A DNA stretch of 21,103 bases from Chloroflexota bacterium. GTDB taxonomy: Bacteria; Chloroflexota; Ktedonobacteria; Ktedonobacterales; Ktedonobacteraceae. A model generated the notes under the pieces. That model saw only the letters and a program-made list of their open reading frames with translations, was not told where the DNA came from and ran no database searches. Location of the stretch: contig CADDYT010000110.1 in assembly GCA_902810755.1 (NCBI GenBank), forward strand, positions 1 to 21,103. The letters are read 5' to 3'. This document shows, piece after piece, positions 1-8,434 of the stretch (positions are counted from its first letter, which is position 1; every line of letters starts with the position of its first letter). A program made the translations under genes and the position numbers.

Positions 1-9
1 TGCTATAAT
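1..9 (+). promoter_or_regulatory. Possible extended -10 promoter element
   Basis: The first nine bases read TGCTATAAT, a perfect TGn plus TATAAT extended -10 match. Extended -10 promoters need little or no -35 element, and any -35 would lie outside the window. It would drive the kinase gene at 151 with a leader of roughly 130 nt. The same nine bases recur at 19630-19638 inside a coding remnant, so chance occurrence is possible. Confidence 0.3.
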
Positions 10-150
10 AGATGTCCTGGGAATAAATGCAGGAATGCGTTTTGTTGATGTTATTAAATGAAGATATACGATTATCTTCTCTCGTGTAGGGATTTCTCCT
101 GCTAACACATCAATAAATACTCTAAGACATCAAAATAGCCGAGGTGAAGG

Positions 151-1869
151 GTGCAAGAGATACAAACAACCCTCACAGCAGGGACAATCATTCAAAATCG
201 GTATATCGTGGAAGACCTTCTGGGAAAAGGCGGTTTCGGCGCTGTCTATCTGGTAAGAGATATGCGTGTGAGAAGCAACCTGTTTGCCATGAAGGAGATT
301 ATTGATCCGAGTAAGCGGGACCGCAAGCGTTTTCTATTTGAAGGCGAATTGCTCAAGCAACTCGATCATCCTTCTCTGCCGCGTGTCTATCGCGTATTCG
401 AGAATGAGCAGGAGAAGCGCGTCTACCTGCTGATGGATTATGTTGCCGGGTCGAACCTTGAGCATCTACGGCAAGAGCAAGCGGATAAACGTTTCCCCAT
501 TGCTGAGGTACTGCACATCATGGCTCCGATTATGGATGCGCTAAGTTACCTGCACAATCAGCATCCGCCTATCCTGCACCGCGATATCAAACCTGCCAAT
601 ATCATCGTTCCTCCTATGGGAGATGAGCCTGTGCTGGTCGATTTCGGTATCGCCAAGCCCTATAATCCCGAAGCGACGACGACTGCTGTTCGCCGCGCCT
701 CGCCCGGCTATGGAGCGCCAGAACAATACAGCAGGGGTACCAGCATACGTACCGATATCTACGGTCTCGGCGCAACGCTCTATACCCTGCTCACCGGCGA
801 GGTTCCCGTCGATGCCTTCACCCGCATGACGGCCCTGAGTTCTAACGACAAAGACCCGTTGAAACCCGTGCATACGCTGGTCCCCACTATTCCCCGCCAT
901 ATCTCTGAAGCTATTCAACGAGCGATGGATATCAATAGCGAGAATCGTTTCCCATCGATTGAGCAGTTCTGGCAGGCGCTAAACGCCCGACCGATACGAC
1001 AATCCCCAACTCTGGTTGTTACACATACCGGGAGGGGAAGGACAGGGGGTGACACAACATATCCAGAGGCGGCGAATGTGGGTGTAGCAGCTATGGCCTC
1101 AGAGTCGGAAAGGCCAATAGAAGAGAGAACGACCAGGCCCCGCCAGCCGGGCAATCGTTTTGCTGCAGGTGCGGCTGCTGTCGTTCCGCAGCATACGGGC
1201 AGGCGCCGGGGAAATTTGCTCCCGCTCTTGCTGGTGTTGCTGGCCCTTCTCGTGGGTCTGGGCGGTGGCACGAGCCTCTGGGCGTTCCTGGCGAGCCATC
1301 CGGCAAGCACTTCACCGGTTGCACATCATGTGACCTCTCCCACGATAACGCATGTGTCGCCCACATCTGCGCCTGAAGCAAGTCCTACGGCAACTCCTAC
1401 AAAGAAACCATCGCCGACTCCGACACCAACCTCAGTTCCGGCGGCTGTCCCCACGAGAGGGCCGACGCCTGCGCCGACATCGCCGCCACCGACGCCGACT
1501 CCTGTTCCTGCCACATATCCCGATGTGGCAGGCCAGTACAGTGGCAGTATTCACAACACGACGGCGAATATCTATTCCACGATGGCACTGTCTATCCGGC
1601 AAAACGGAGGAAACATCAGCGGCTACTTCACCGTCAATCAGCCTTTACAGGGCAGCAATGGTTTTACCGGCAATGTGACAACCGGCAAGTACATTCAGTT
1701 TACTGTCCAGAGCTATAAGGGCAACGCGCCCCTCTTCTTCTGGGGTTATATCCAGTCGGGTACTATGAGTGGCCAGTATTGTAGCCTTGATGCGACGGGC
1801 CATTGCAACTCGAATGTGGGCGGAGCAGGTACGTGGAGTGTGAACGGTACGTCGCCTGGTGGTTCGTAG
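151..1869 (+). CDS. Membrane Ser/Thr protein kinase with extracellular C-terminal domain
   Basis: This is a 572-residue Hanks-type (PknB-like) Ser/Thr kinase that phosphorylates proteins on the cytoplasmic face. The kinase domain spans about residues 18-278. It shows the glycine loop GKGGFGAVY (25-33), the ATP-binding Lys48 in FAMKEI, the catalytic loop HRDIKPAN (143-150), the metal-binding DFG (164-166) and APE (189-191), so it should be active. A juxtamembrane region leads to one membrane helix (about 355-381). A Pro/Thr/Ser-rich stalk (about 385-455) and a beta-rich, Gly/Asn/Thr-rich outer domain (about 457-567) with two cysteines (544, 552) follow. The start is GTG with GAGGTG just upstream (141-146). 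The ectodomain carries no PASTA repeats and I do not recognise its family; it probably senses an external ligand or the wall. The kinase assignment is secure and the ligand is unknown. Confidence 0.95.
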   Translation: MQEIQTTLTAGTIIQNRYIVEDLLGKGGFGAVYLVRDMRVRSNLFAMKEIIDPSKRDRKRFLFEGELLKQLDHPSLPRVYRVFENEQEKRVYLLMDYVAGSNLEHLRQEQADKRFPIAEVLHIMAPIMDALSYLHNQHPPILHRDIKPANIIVPPMGDEPVLVDFGIAKPYNPEATTTAVRRASPGYGAPEQYSRGTSIRTDIYGLGATLYTLLTGEVPVDAFTRMTALSSNDKDPLKPVHTLVPTIPRHISEAIQRAMDINSENRFPSIEQFWQALNARPIRQSPTLVVTHTGRGRTGGDTTYPEAANVGVAAMASESERPIEERTTRPRQPGNRFAAGAAAVVPQHTGRRRGNLLPLLLVLLALLVGLGGGTSLWAFLASHPASTSPVAHHVTSPTITHVSPTSAPEASPTATPTKKPSPTPTPTSVPAAVPTRGPTPAPTSPPPTPTPVPATYPDVAGQYSGSIHNTTANIYSTMALSIRQNGGNISGYFTVNQPLQGSNGFTGNVTTGKYIQFTVQSYKGNAPLFFWGYIQSGTMSGQYCSLDATGHCNSNVGGAGTWSVNGTSPGGS

Positions 1870-2053
1870 ACTGTGTAGATGAAACCGAATGTATGCCCGC
1901 TACGTGTGAATGCCTGTATAACCTGTCGAACGGGCGTAGTAAAAGTAGAGGATCACATAGCGGGGTAGGGGAAGTTTTACAGCGCGGTTCACCTGTATTG
2001 AGCTACCTGACGAGGGCAAGGGTGACCCCCAGAGGCGTTCACTTCAGGCCGCC

Positions 2054-2151
2054 GCAGGCCAGCCGCCAGGGGTGGCCCTACTATATACGAGGCGGTCGTG
2101 CCGCCTGTGGAGCTGCGTCTATAGTAGGGCCACCCCTGGCGGCTGGCCTGC
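2054..2151. repeat. Perfect 31-bp inverted repeat with nested hairpin loop
   Basis: The arms 2054-2084 and 2121-2151 are exact reverse complements over 31 bases. The 36-base spacer contains a further stem, AGGCGG paired with CCGCCT. The pairing resumes further out: CAGAGGCGTTCACTT (2030-2044) pairs with AAGTGAACGCCTCTG (2171-2185). The whole would form a very stable cruciform or RNA hairpin. The left arm recurs at 21072-21103. Confidence 0.9.
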
Positions 2152-2260
2152 CCGGCGTTGGCACGGGCTTAAGTGAACGCCTCTGGGGCCACCCCTGGCG
2201 GCTGGCCTGCCCGGCGTTGGCACGGGCTTACGTGAACGCCTCTGGGGCCACCCCTGGCGG
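2127..2260. repeat. 59-bp tandem repeat, two full copies plus a partial
   Basis: Unit 1 (2127-2185) and unit 2 (2186-2244) are both 59 bp and differ at one base. A third copy starts at 2245 and diverges after about 16 bases, GGGCCACCCCTGGCGG. A more diverged piece of the same unit reappears at 2358-2395. The right arm of the 31-bp inverted repeat is the start of unit 1, so the tandem and inverted repeats share a common module. Confidence 0.9.
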
Positions 2261-2281
2261 GTGGGGCAGTATCTCACTGTC

Positions 2282-2327
2282 TGTGGAAATTCCCCTGAGC
2301 CACGCTCACTGTCTGGGAATTTCCACA
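2282..2327. repeat. 13-bp perfect hairpin with duplicated 11-mer
   Basis: TGTGGAAATTCCC (2282-2294) pairs exactly with GGGAATTTCCACA (2315-2327) across a 20-base loop. The 11-mer CTCACTGTCTG occurs at 2273-2283 and again at 2305-2315, so each hairpin arm is preceded by the same sequence. This piece is unrelated in sequence to the surrounding 59-bp unit and may be an insertion into it. Confidence 0.75.
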
Positions 2328-2480
2328 ACATTCGCCATACTGCCTGCGGCGGCCTTCGCACGGGCTTAAGTTAACGCCTCTGGGGTGACCCCTGGTGGTC
2401 GCCCTGGAACTCCATCCTGACGACCCTCGCTTTAAGTTTCTTACATGGGGATGGGTACGTAGAGGGAGTGGGGGGGAAGT

Positions 2481-2516
2481 GGGAGCCAGCCTGCAACTTG
2501 TCGCAGGCTGGCTCCC
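2481..2516 (+). other. Perfect 14-bp stem-loop upstream of obgE
   Basis: GGGAGCCAGCCTGC (2481-2494) pairs perfectly with GCAGGCTGGCTCCC (2503-2516) around the 8-base loop AACTTGTC. It lies about 120 bases before the obgE start codon. No T-run follows directly; the first T-rich stretch begins about 14 bases later, so a classical intrinsic terminator is not well supported. It could be a leader structure of obgE or another interspersed palindrome. Confidence 0.45.
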
Positions 2517-2606
2517 CGTGTTGTGCGTTGTATTTTCCTTGATTCTCTGTTACCATAGGGGTACTTCAGACAGTGATATTACCGGAGAAGGTAACAGATT
2601 CTTTAA

Positions 2607-3943
<1,337 letters not shown>

Positions 3944-3944
<1 letters not shown>

Positions 3945-3962
3945 GTTTTCAACAGGAAAACC
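3944..3962 (+). terminator. Weak stem-loop at the obgE stop codon
   Basis: GGTTTTC (3944-3950) and GAAAACC (3956-3962) form a 7-bp stem around a 5-base loop at the obgE stop codon. It has no trailing T-run, so it may only partly stop transcription. Confidence 0.25.
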
Positions 3963-3977
3963 CGCTCATGCTAACAA

Positions 3978-4007
3978 TTCCCTGTAACACAAGAGATATG
4001 ATATACT
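3978..4007 (+). promoter_or_regulatory. Possible promoter of the CHAT-STAND-TPR gene
   Basis: TATACT (4002-4007) is a good -10 match, preceded at 18-base spacing by a weak -35 (TTCCCT, 3978-3983). Transcription from it would give a leader of about 110 nt. That leader contains a stem, TGCCGCGC (4023-4030) with GCGCGGCA (4046-4053). Consensus matching is the only support. Confidence 0.25.
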
Positions 4008-4121
4008 TGAAAACAGGTACTCTGCCGCGCTAAAGAGTATTTGCGGCGCGGCAAGGATATACTGCATGCTGTGCTGGTAAGGGTATATCTGCCGGAAACT
4101 GTACAGGGATGAAGAAAATAC

Positions 4122-7100
4122 ATGGGAGAAACACTCAACCTCTTGTTTCGCAAACGTGAAGACGGCACGTATGAGGTACAGGCGAAAGAAAGCTGGTCAG
4201 GGCGGACGGTAAGCGGTACCTTTCAACCGCCCTATCAGGGGAGAAAACTCAGGCAATTAGAGAGAAGGCTTGATGGGCAGGAAGAGAACGTCCGTGACCT
4301 GCGCGACATCGGGCAAACGCTTTTCAGGGCGCTCTGTGGCACCAATAGCGTGGAAGCAGCTGGCGCCAGTCGACGCGATTCCGCGGAGATGTCGGTGCAG
4401 GCGGTGCTGCGCAGTGTCATCCAGCGCACCCTGCACCGGCGCGGCACGGTGGCCCTGACCCTCTCCTTTACGCCCGAATGCGCGGAGTTTGTGCGCTATC
4501 CCTGGGAACTGCTGCATAATGGCGAGCATCCCCTCATCGGTTCGGGTATCTTCACGCTGACCCGCGCCATTTTTTCCCCGGATAGCCCGCTACCGAACGA
4601 ATTGCCGGTACACACGCCGTTTCGTATCCTCTATATGAGCGCCTCGCCCTGTGACCTGCCTGAACTGGAAACGACGCGCAGTTTTCAGGCTCTGGAGCGC
4701 GCGCTTTTCGATTTGCGCGAAAGCGGTCAGATCTTCCTGGATTGTTTGCAGCAGGTCACGTTTGATCAAATGGTCAGTTACCTCAATTCCTACGGGGGGG
4801 CCGGGGTGCTGGATGACAGCGAGATGGTGATTCCCTGCTATGTTGTCCATTTTGATGGACACGGGGCGTTCGGGCGTCTCTGCCCCGATGAAGATTGTCG
4901 CAGGCTCAACGGGGCCAGCGCGCGCCGCTGTGAGGTGTGCGGGGTCTCGCTCGGTCGGGTCAAGGCGCAGACGCACCTCTGCTTCTGTGATGACAACGGC
5001 AAGAACCGCTATATTGACACCGAAACGCTGCGCAATCTCTTTCTGACCAGTGACGTGCGCCTGGCGGTCTTCTCTGCCTGCGAGACGGCTCTGCTGAGCG
5101 ATGAAATTGTTGCGGAGGGCGGGGCGAATCATCACCACAAAGTGAGTTCTGATACCACACTGGCGACGGCTCTTGTACAGGCCCAGGTTCCAGCGGTGGT
5201 CGCTATGCCCTACTCCTTGCAGGACGACCTCAGCCCAACCTTCATGTTCCATTTTTATGAATCGCTGGCTCAGGGGCGCACGCTGGAGGAGGCGCTGGCG
5301 CGCGCGCGTCAGGCCATGCTGCCAATGCACCAGAGCTGGTTTATTCCTGTTCTCTATCGACACAGCAACCAGGAGCATGTGGCCCCGGTGGCCTTGCTGG
5401 CCGATCAGCAGCGTCCTGAAGAACACGATCAACCCCTTGCTCATCTTGGTGGCCCGACGACATTTGTCGGGCGCGAGCGTGAACTACGCGACCTGGAAGC
5501 CTTGCTGGCTGCCGCCACCGGGCAGGATGAAGCGGCCAACGGCTCTGGCGGCAATGCCAGACTCCATCCTGGCATGTACCGTATCGCGCTCACCGGCCCG
5601 ACGGGCATCGGCAAGAGTACGCTGGCGCGGGAAGCGGCCCTGCGCTGTCAGGAGAAGTTTCCCGGAGGAGTGATCGGCGTCTCCTTGCAGGGTGGAAAGC
5701 CATTCGGGGAGGCATTGATCGAGATTGCCCATGCGCTCCATATGTCCGCGAAGGCGGTACAGGCGGCGAGTCCCGTTGCCCGCAGCCGCCTGATCCTCAA
5801 TGCCTTCCAATCCCTGGCCGATCGTGACTTCTCCTGCCTGCTTCTCCTGGATGGCTTCGAGGAGGTGAAGGAACCGGCGGAGGTGAGTTCGTGGCATCGT
5901 TTCCTCTGCGCGCTGCCCCGCCACGTCGTCGTGTTACTCACGTCGCAGACCAATCCTGCGACAATGGCGGCAGTGCAGGTGGGTACGAATTGTCGCTGGT
6001 ATGAATACAGTGTGGGGAAGATGGAGAATGCGGACCTGCTCAAACTGTTCGAGGAACTTGCCAGGGAGAGCGGTTTGCATGAGCGTATTCACCTGGACGA
6101 CAGCAAGCAGCAGGCCATTTTGCAGGATATCTGCACCCAGCTCGATGGCTACCCGCTTGGCGCGGAATTGATCTTTGGTATGGCCCGCACCATTGGTGGG
6201 CGGGTCTATACCCCGGAGGCGGCCACACGCTCGCTTGAGGAGGTGTGTAGCGAACTGCGCGAGACTCCGCTGCCCGGTATATGGGCCGCGCTGGAAGTGG
6301 CCTATCAGCGTTTGACGTTACCCGCGCGCCTGCTGCTCTCCTACCTTTCAGCTTTCAAATTACCGTTCAGCAGCCAGCAGATTGTCATGCTGGTCGACCC
6401 GAAAACGCAGGCGACGCAGCGAGCCGCGGTGCGGCTGGAACGCGAACATTTGCTGGATGATGAGCGCACGGGTTCCGAGCTACAGGGCGTTGTGCGTTCG
6501 GCTGGTATTGCTCTGCCTGAAGAACTGGTGAAACACTGGTCGGAGGCCCGCAAGGAACTGCTCGACTCTTCGTTTATCCAGTTCGACGGGCGCGTCTACA
6601 CCATTCACCCGCAGGTGCGCCACTTCGCGTTTTCCTATCTCTCAGAAGAGGAACGCCGCCGCGTCCACCGGCAAATGGCTTCGTACTACAGCAGCCTGCC
6701 ACAGCCCAGCCCGGCTGAATGGTTCGCCGCGTTTGAACACCTGGAGGGGGCGGGCGAAAGGCATGATCTACAGACGGCGGTTCATCTGGCGATGCGCGCG
6801 TCCTGGGCCTTAGCCGGGCGAGGGCATGCGGCGGAATTGCGGGCGATGTTGCGCCGCGCCGAAGAATATGCCGTGCAACTGGGCGATAAGACGGGCGAGG
6901 GACAAATTCTGTGCTGTCTGGGGGCGGTGCTGCGCCTGCTGGGGCGCTATTCCGATGCGGAACCATACCTGAAGCGCAGCCTGGACCTGCACCGTGAGCA
7001 GCAGGAGCGCGACGAAGCAGGCTGGGCGCTTTATGAGCTGGCCCTGTTGAAGCGGGAGCAAGGTCATTACCGGCAGGCTGGCGAATATGCCGGGGAGGCC

Positions 7101-8072
7101 AGCGTCCTCTTTCGTGAGGCGGGTGACAGCAACGGTGAGGCGTGGATGCAGATTACGCTGGGCGAAGTGGCGCGCGGCTATGGACGGTATCAGGAGGCGC
7201 TGGACTACTTTGAGCAGGCGCTCACCAACTTTGGCAAGGCCCCTGTCGACGAAGAAGGCTACGCCTGGGCGCTGCGCAACCGCGCGACGGTCTATGAGGC
7301 TCTGGGATCATATACGAAAGCGTTGGACGATGATGAGGATGCCCTGCGCCGCTTCAACATGCTGGGCCTGCTCTTCCGCCAGGCCTGGGTGCTTGCCGAT
7401 ATGGCCTTCATCGCCGGGAATCAGGGTAAATATGAACAGGCGGAGCGAACGTGCAGGGAGGCCATTACCATCTTCCACGAGCAACATGTGCGACGTGGTG
7501 AAGGCTGGGCTTTGCGCATTATGGGCGATATTGCGCGCCAGCAGCAGAAATACGACGAGGCGCGCAGTTACTACGAGAATGCCCTTGCTCTCTTTCATGA
7601 CCTGGGTGATCGCATTGCCCGCGCGCGAGTCCTGGTCTCGCTGGGGGCGATTTCTGTCGCGAAGGGCGACTATCTGGACGGGCAGAGGCAGTATGATGAG
7701 GCGCTCTCGATTGCCCGCGAGAAGGAGGCGCGCCCCATCGAAGGACGCGCGCTGCGCGGCCTGGGTGATGTTGCGAAGGAGAAGCGTCTGTTGAACGAGG
7801 CCCTGGACTATTATCGGCAAGCCTTAGATATTGCCAGGGAATTGCATACCCCTGGCGAGCAGGCGGCTACTTTGCGCCGCCTGGGCAAGCTGGCCCTCAT
7901 GCTGGAACAGTATCACAATGCGCTTGACTACCTGGTGCAAGCTCTCGTTCTTGACCGGCGGGAAGGACATCCGGCACATGAGCGGCTGAAGGAAGAGATC
8001 AATACTCTCGTCCAGGAACACCGCCTGGACGATGAGTACCGTCAGTTGCTTGCCCGCTATGGGCGGCGTTAG
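4122..8072 (+). CDS. CHAT caspase-like protease / STAND NTPase / TPR protein with zinc-ribbon insert
   Basis: This 1316-residue protein has three parts. The N-terminal CHAT domain (about 110-415) is a caspase-like peptidase fold with candidate catalytic His247 in HFDGHG and Cys320 in FSACET. Between them sits a zinc-ribbon-like insert with Cys254, 259, 270 and 273 (CPDEDC, CEVC). A STAND/NB-ARC-like ATPase follows (about 447-700), opening with TFVGREREL and showing Walker A GPTGIGKST (492-500) and Walker B LLLLDGFEE (573-581). After it come a winged-helix-like stretch (about 720-850) and nine TPR units of about 40 residues each (924-1284). By analogy with STAND proteins, the TPRs would sense a trigger, the ATPase would oligomerise, and the protease would fire. 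Such architectures occur in bacterial immunity and cell death, but function here is inference. The gene stands alone; its 3' end overlaps a small minus-strand gene by 4 bp. Confidence 0.9.
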   Translation: MGETLNLLFRKREDGTYEVQAKESWSGRTVSGTFQPPYQGRKLRQLERRLDGQEENVRDLRDIGQTLFRALCGTNSVEAAGASRRDSAEMSVQAVLRSVIQRTLHRRGTVALTLSFTPECAEFVRYPWELLHNGEHPLIGSGIFTLTRAIFSPDSPLPNELPVHTPFRILYMSASPCDLPELETTRSFQALERALFDLRESGQIFLDCLQQVTFDQMVSYLNSYGGAGVLDDSEMVIPCYVVHFDGHGAFGRLCPDEDCRRLNGASARRCEVCGVSLGRVKAQTHLCFCDDNGKNRYIDTETLRNLFLTSDVRLAVFSACETALLSDEIVAEGGANHHHKVSSDTTLATALVQAQVPAVVAMPYSLQDDLSPTFMFHFYESLAQGRTLEEALARARQAMLPMHQSWFIPVLYRHSNQEHVAPVALLADQQRPEEHDQPLAHLGGPTTFVGRERELRDLEALLAAATGQDEAANGSGGNARLHPGMYRIALTGPTGIGKSTLAREAALRCQEKFPGGVIGVSLQGGKPFGEALIEIAHALHMSAKAVQAASPVARSRLILNAFQSLADRDFSCLLLLDGFEEVKEPAEVSSWHRFLCALPRHVVVLLTSQTNPATMAAVQVGTNCRWYEYSVGKMENADLLKLFEELARESGLHERIHLDDSKQQAILQDICTQLDGYPLGAELIFGMARTIGGRVYTPEAATRSLEEVCSELRETPLPGIWAALEVAYQRLTLPARLLLSYLSAFKLPFSSQQIVMLVDPKTQATQRAAVRLEREHLLDDERTGSELQGVVRSAGIALPEELVKHWSEARKELLDSSFIQFDGRVYTIHPQVRHFAFSYLSEEERRRVHRQMASYYSSLPQPSPAEWFAAFEHLEGAGERHDLQTAVHLAMRASWALAGRGHAAELRAMLRRAEEYAVQLGDKTGEGQILCCLGAVLRLLGRYSDAEPYLKRSLDLHREQQERDEAGWALYELALLKREQGHYRQAGEYAGEASVLFREAGDSNGEAWMQITLGEVARGYGRYQEALDYFEQALTNFGKAPVDEEGYAWALRNRATVYEALGSYTKALDDDEDALRRFNMLGLLFRQAWVLADMAFIAGNQGKYEQAERTCREAITIFHEQHVRRGEGWALRIMGDIARQQQKYDEARSYYENALALFHDLGDRIARARVLVSLGAISVAKGDYLDGQRQYDEALSIAREKEARPIEGRALRGLGDVAKEKRLLNEALDYYRQALDIARELHTPGEQAATLRRLGKLALMLEQYHNALDYLVQALVLDRREGHPAHERLKEEINTLVQEHRLDDEYRQLLARYGRR

Positions 8073-8242
8073 TTCTTCCTGCGCCTGCGCATCATGGCAA
8101 TCAGGCCGCAGCCGATGCCCAGCAGTTGAATCATCACCAGTTGCTGCGTCGGTTTATGGCCGGTGAAGGCGTTGTACGCGAACAGCGCCAGCGAAAGCGC
8201 GAACACCAGCCAGAGCAGCCATTGCGAGTTGAACCGAATCAT
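8069..8242 (-). CDS. Small two-helix membrane protein, 57 residues
   Basis: Reading the minus strand from ATG at 8242 gives a 57-residue protein beginning MIRFNSQWLLWLVFALSLAL and ending MMRRRRKN. Two hydrophobic helices are visible (about 8-25 and 34-51), followed by a strongly basic tail, RRRRK, which should stay in the cytoplasm. A good ribosome site (AGAAGGTGG) lies just upstream of the ATG, which supports a real gene. It converges on the CHAT gene and the two stop codons overlap by 4 bp. I do not recognise the family, so no function is assigned. Confidence 0.65.
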   Translation of the reverse strand: MIRFNSQWLLWLVFALSLALFAYNAFTGHKPTQQLVMIQLLGIGCGLIAMMRRRRKN

Positions 8243-8276
8243 TGCCACCTTCTCTGAAATCAGACATCCATCAAGC

Positions 8277-8304
8277 TTCTGCTAGCGTATCATGTGTAGC
8301 AGAA
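8277..8304. promoter_or_regulatory. Inverted repeat in the divergent small-ORF/cysS intergenic region
   Basis: TTCTGCTA (8277-8284) and TAGCAGAA (8297-8304) form a perfect 8-bp inverted repeat with a 12-base spacer. It lies between the minus-strand small membrane gene and cysS, where it could be an operator or a leader hairpin for either gene. No T-box consensus was found before cysS. Confidence 0.25.
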
Positions 8305-8333
8305 TCTGACAACTATTTTCAGCCATTCGCTTC

Positions 8334-8368
8334 TTGACAAAGGTGTTTTTTCGCTCGTACCATATGAT
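8334..8368 (+). promoter_or_regulatory. Tentative cysS promoter
   Basis: A perfect TTGACA (8334-8339) is followed by TATGAT (8363-8368), but the spacer of 23 bases is well beyond the usual 16-18. Either the real -10 is a poorer match nearer to TTGACA, or one of the two elements is chance. Confidence 0.2.
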
Positions 8369-8434
8369 CTGTGGAATGTCTGTTCAGATTGGAATACCGT
8401 GACCTGCGGTGCCTGAGAAATGCAGGGGTTTGTC

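Larger units (their letters stand above)
2018..2395. repeat. Repeat cluster bounded by inverted ends, MITE-like
   Basis: This non-coding block is built from related short repeats. Its left end (about 2018-2044) and right end (about 2369-2395) are imperfect inverted copies sharing the cores CCAGAGGCGTT and AACGCCTCTGG, each next to a GGTGACCCC motif. Inside lie a long perfect inverted repeat (2054-2151), two and a quarter 59-bp tandem units (2127-2260) and a hairpin (2282-2327). No transposase is present. A non-autonomous mobile element, or a cluster of genome-wide interspersed palindromes, would fit; the sequence alone cannot tell them apart. Open frames crossing this block are shadows of the repeats. 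Confidence 0.6.

Noticed and set aside
1803..2369. 188-codon plus-strand frame after the kinase gene
   Set aside because: It runs through the repeat cluster, its residues mirror the 59-bp unit, and it overlaps the kinase 3' end in another frame with no ribosome site.
8370..8434. T-box riboswitch before cysS
   Set aside because: No T-box antiterminator consensus or terminator with a T-run could be found; only a 5-bp stem is present.
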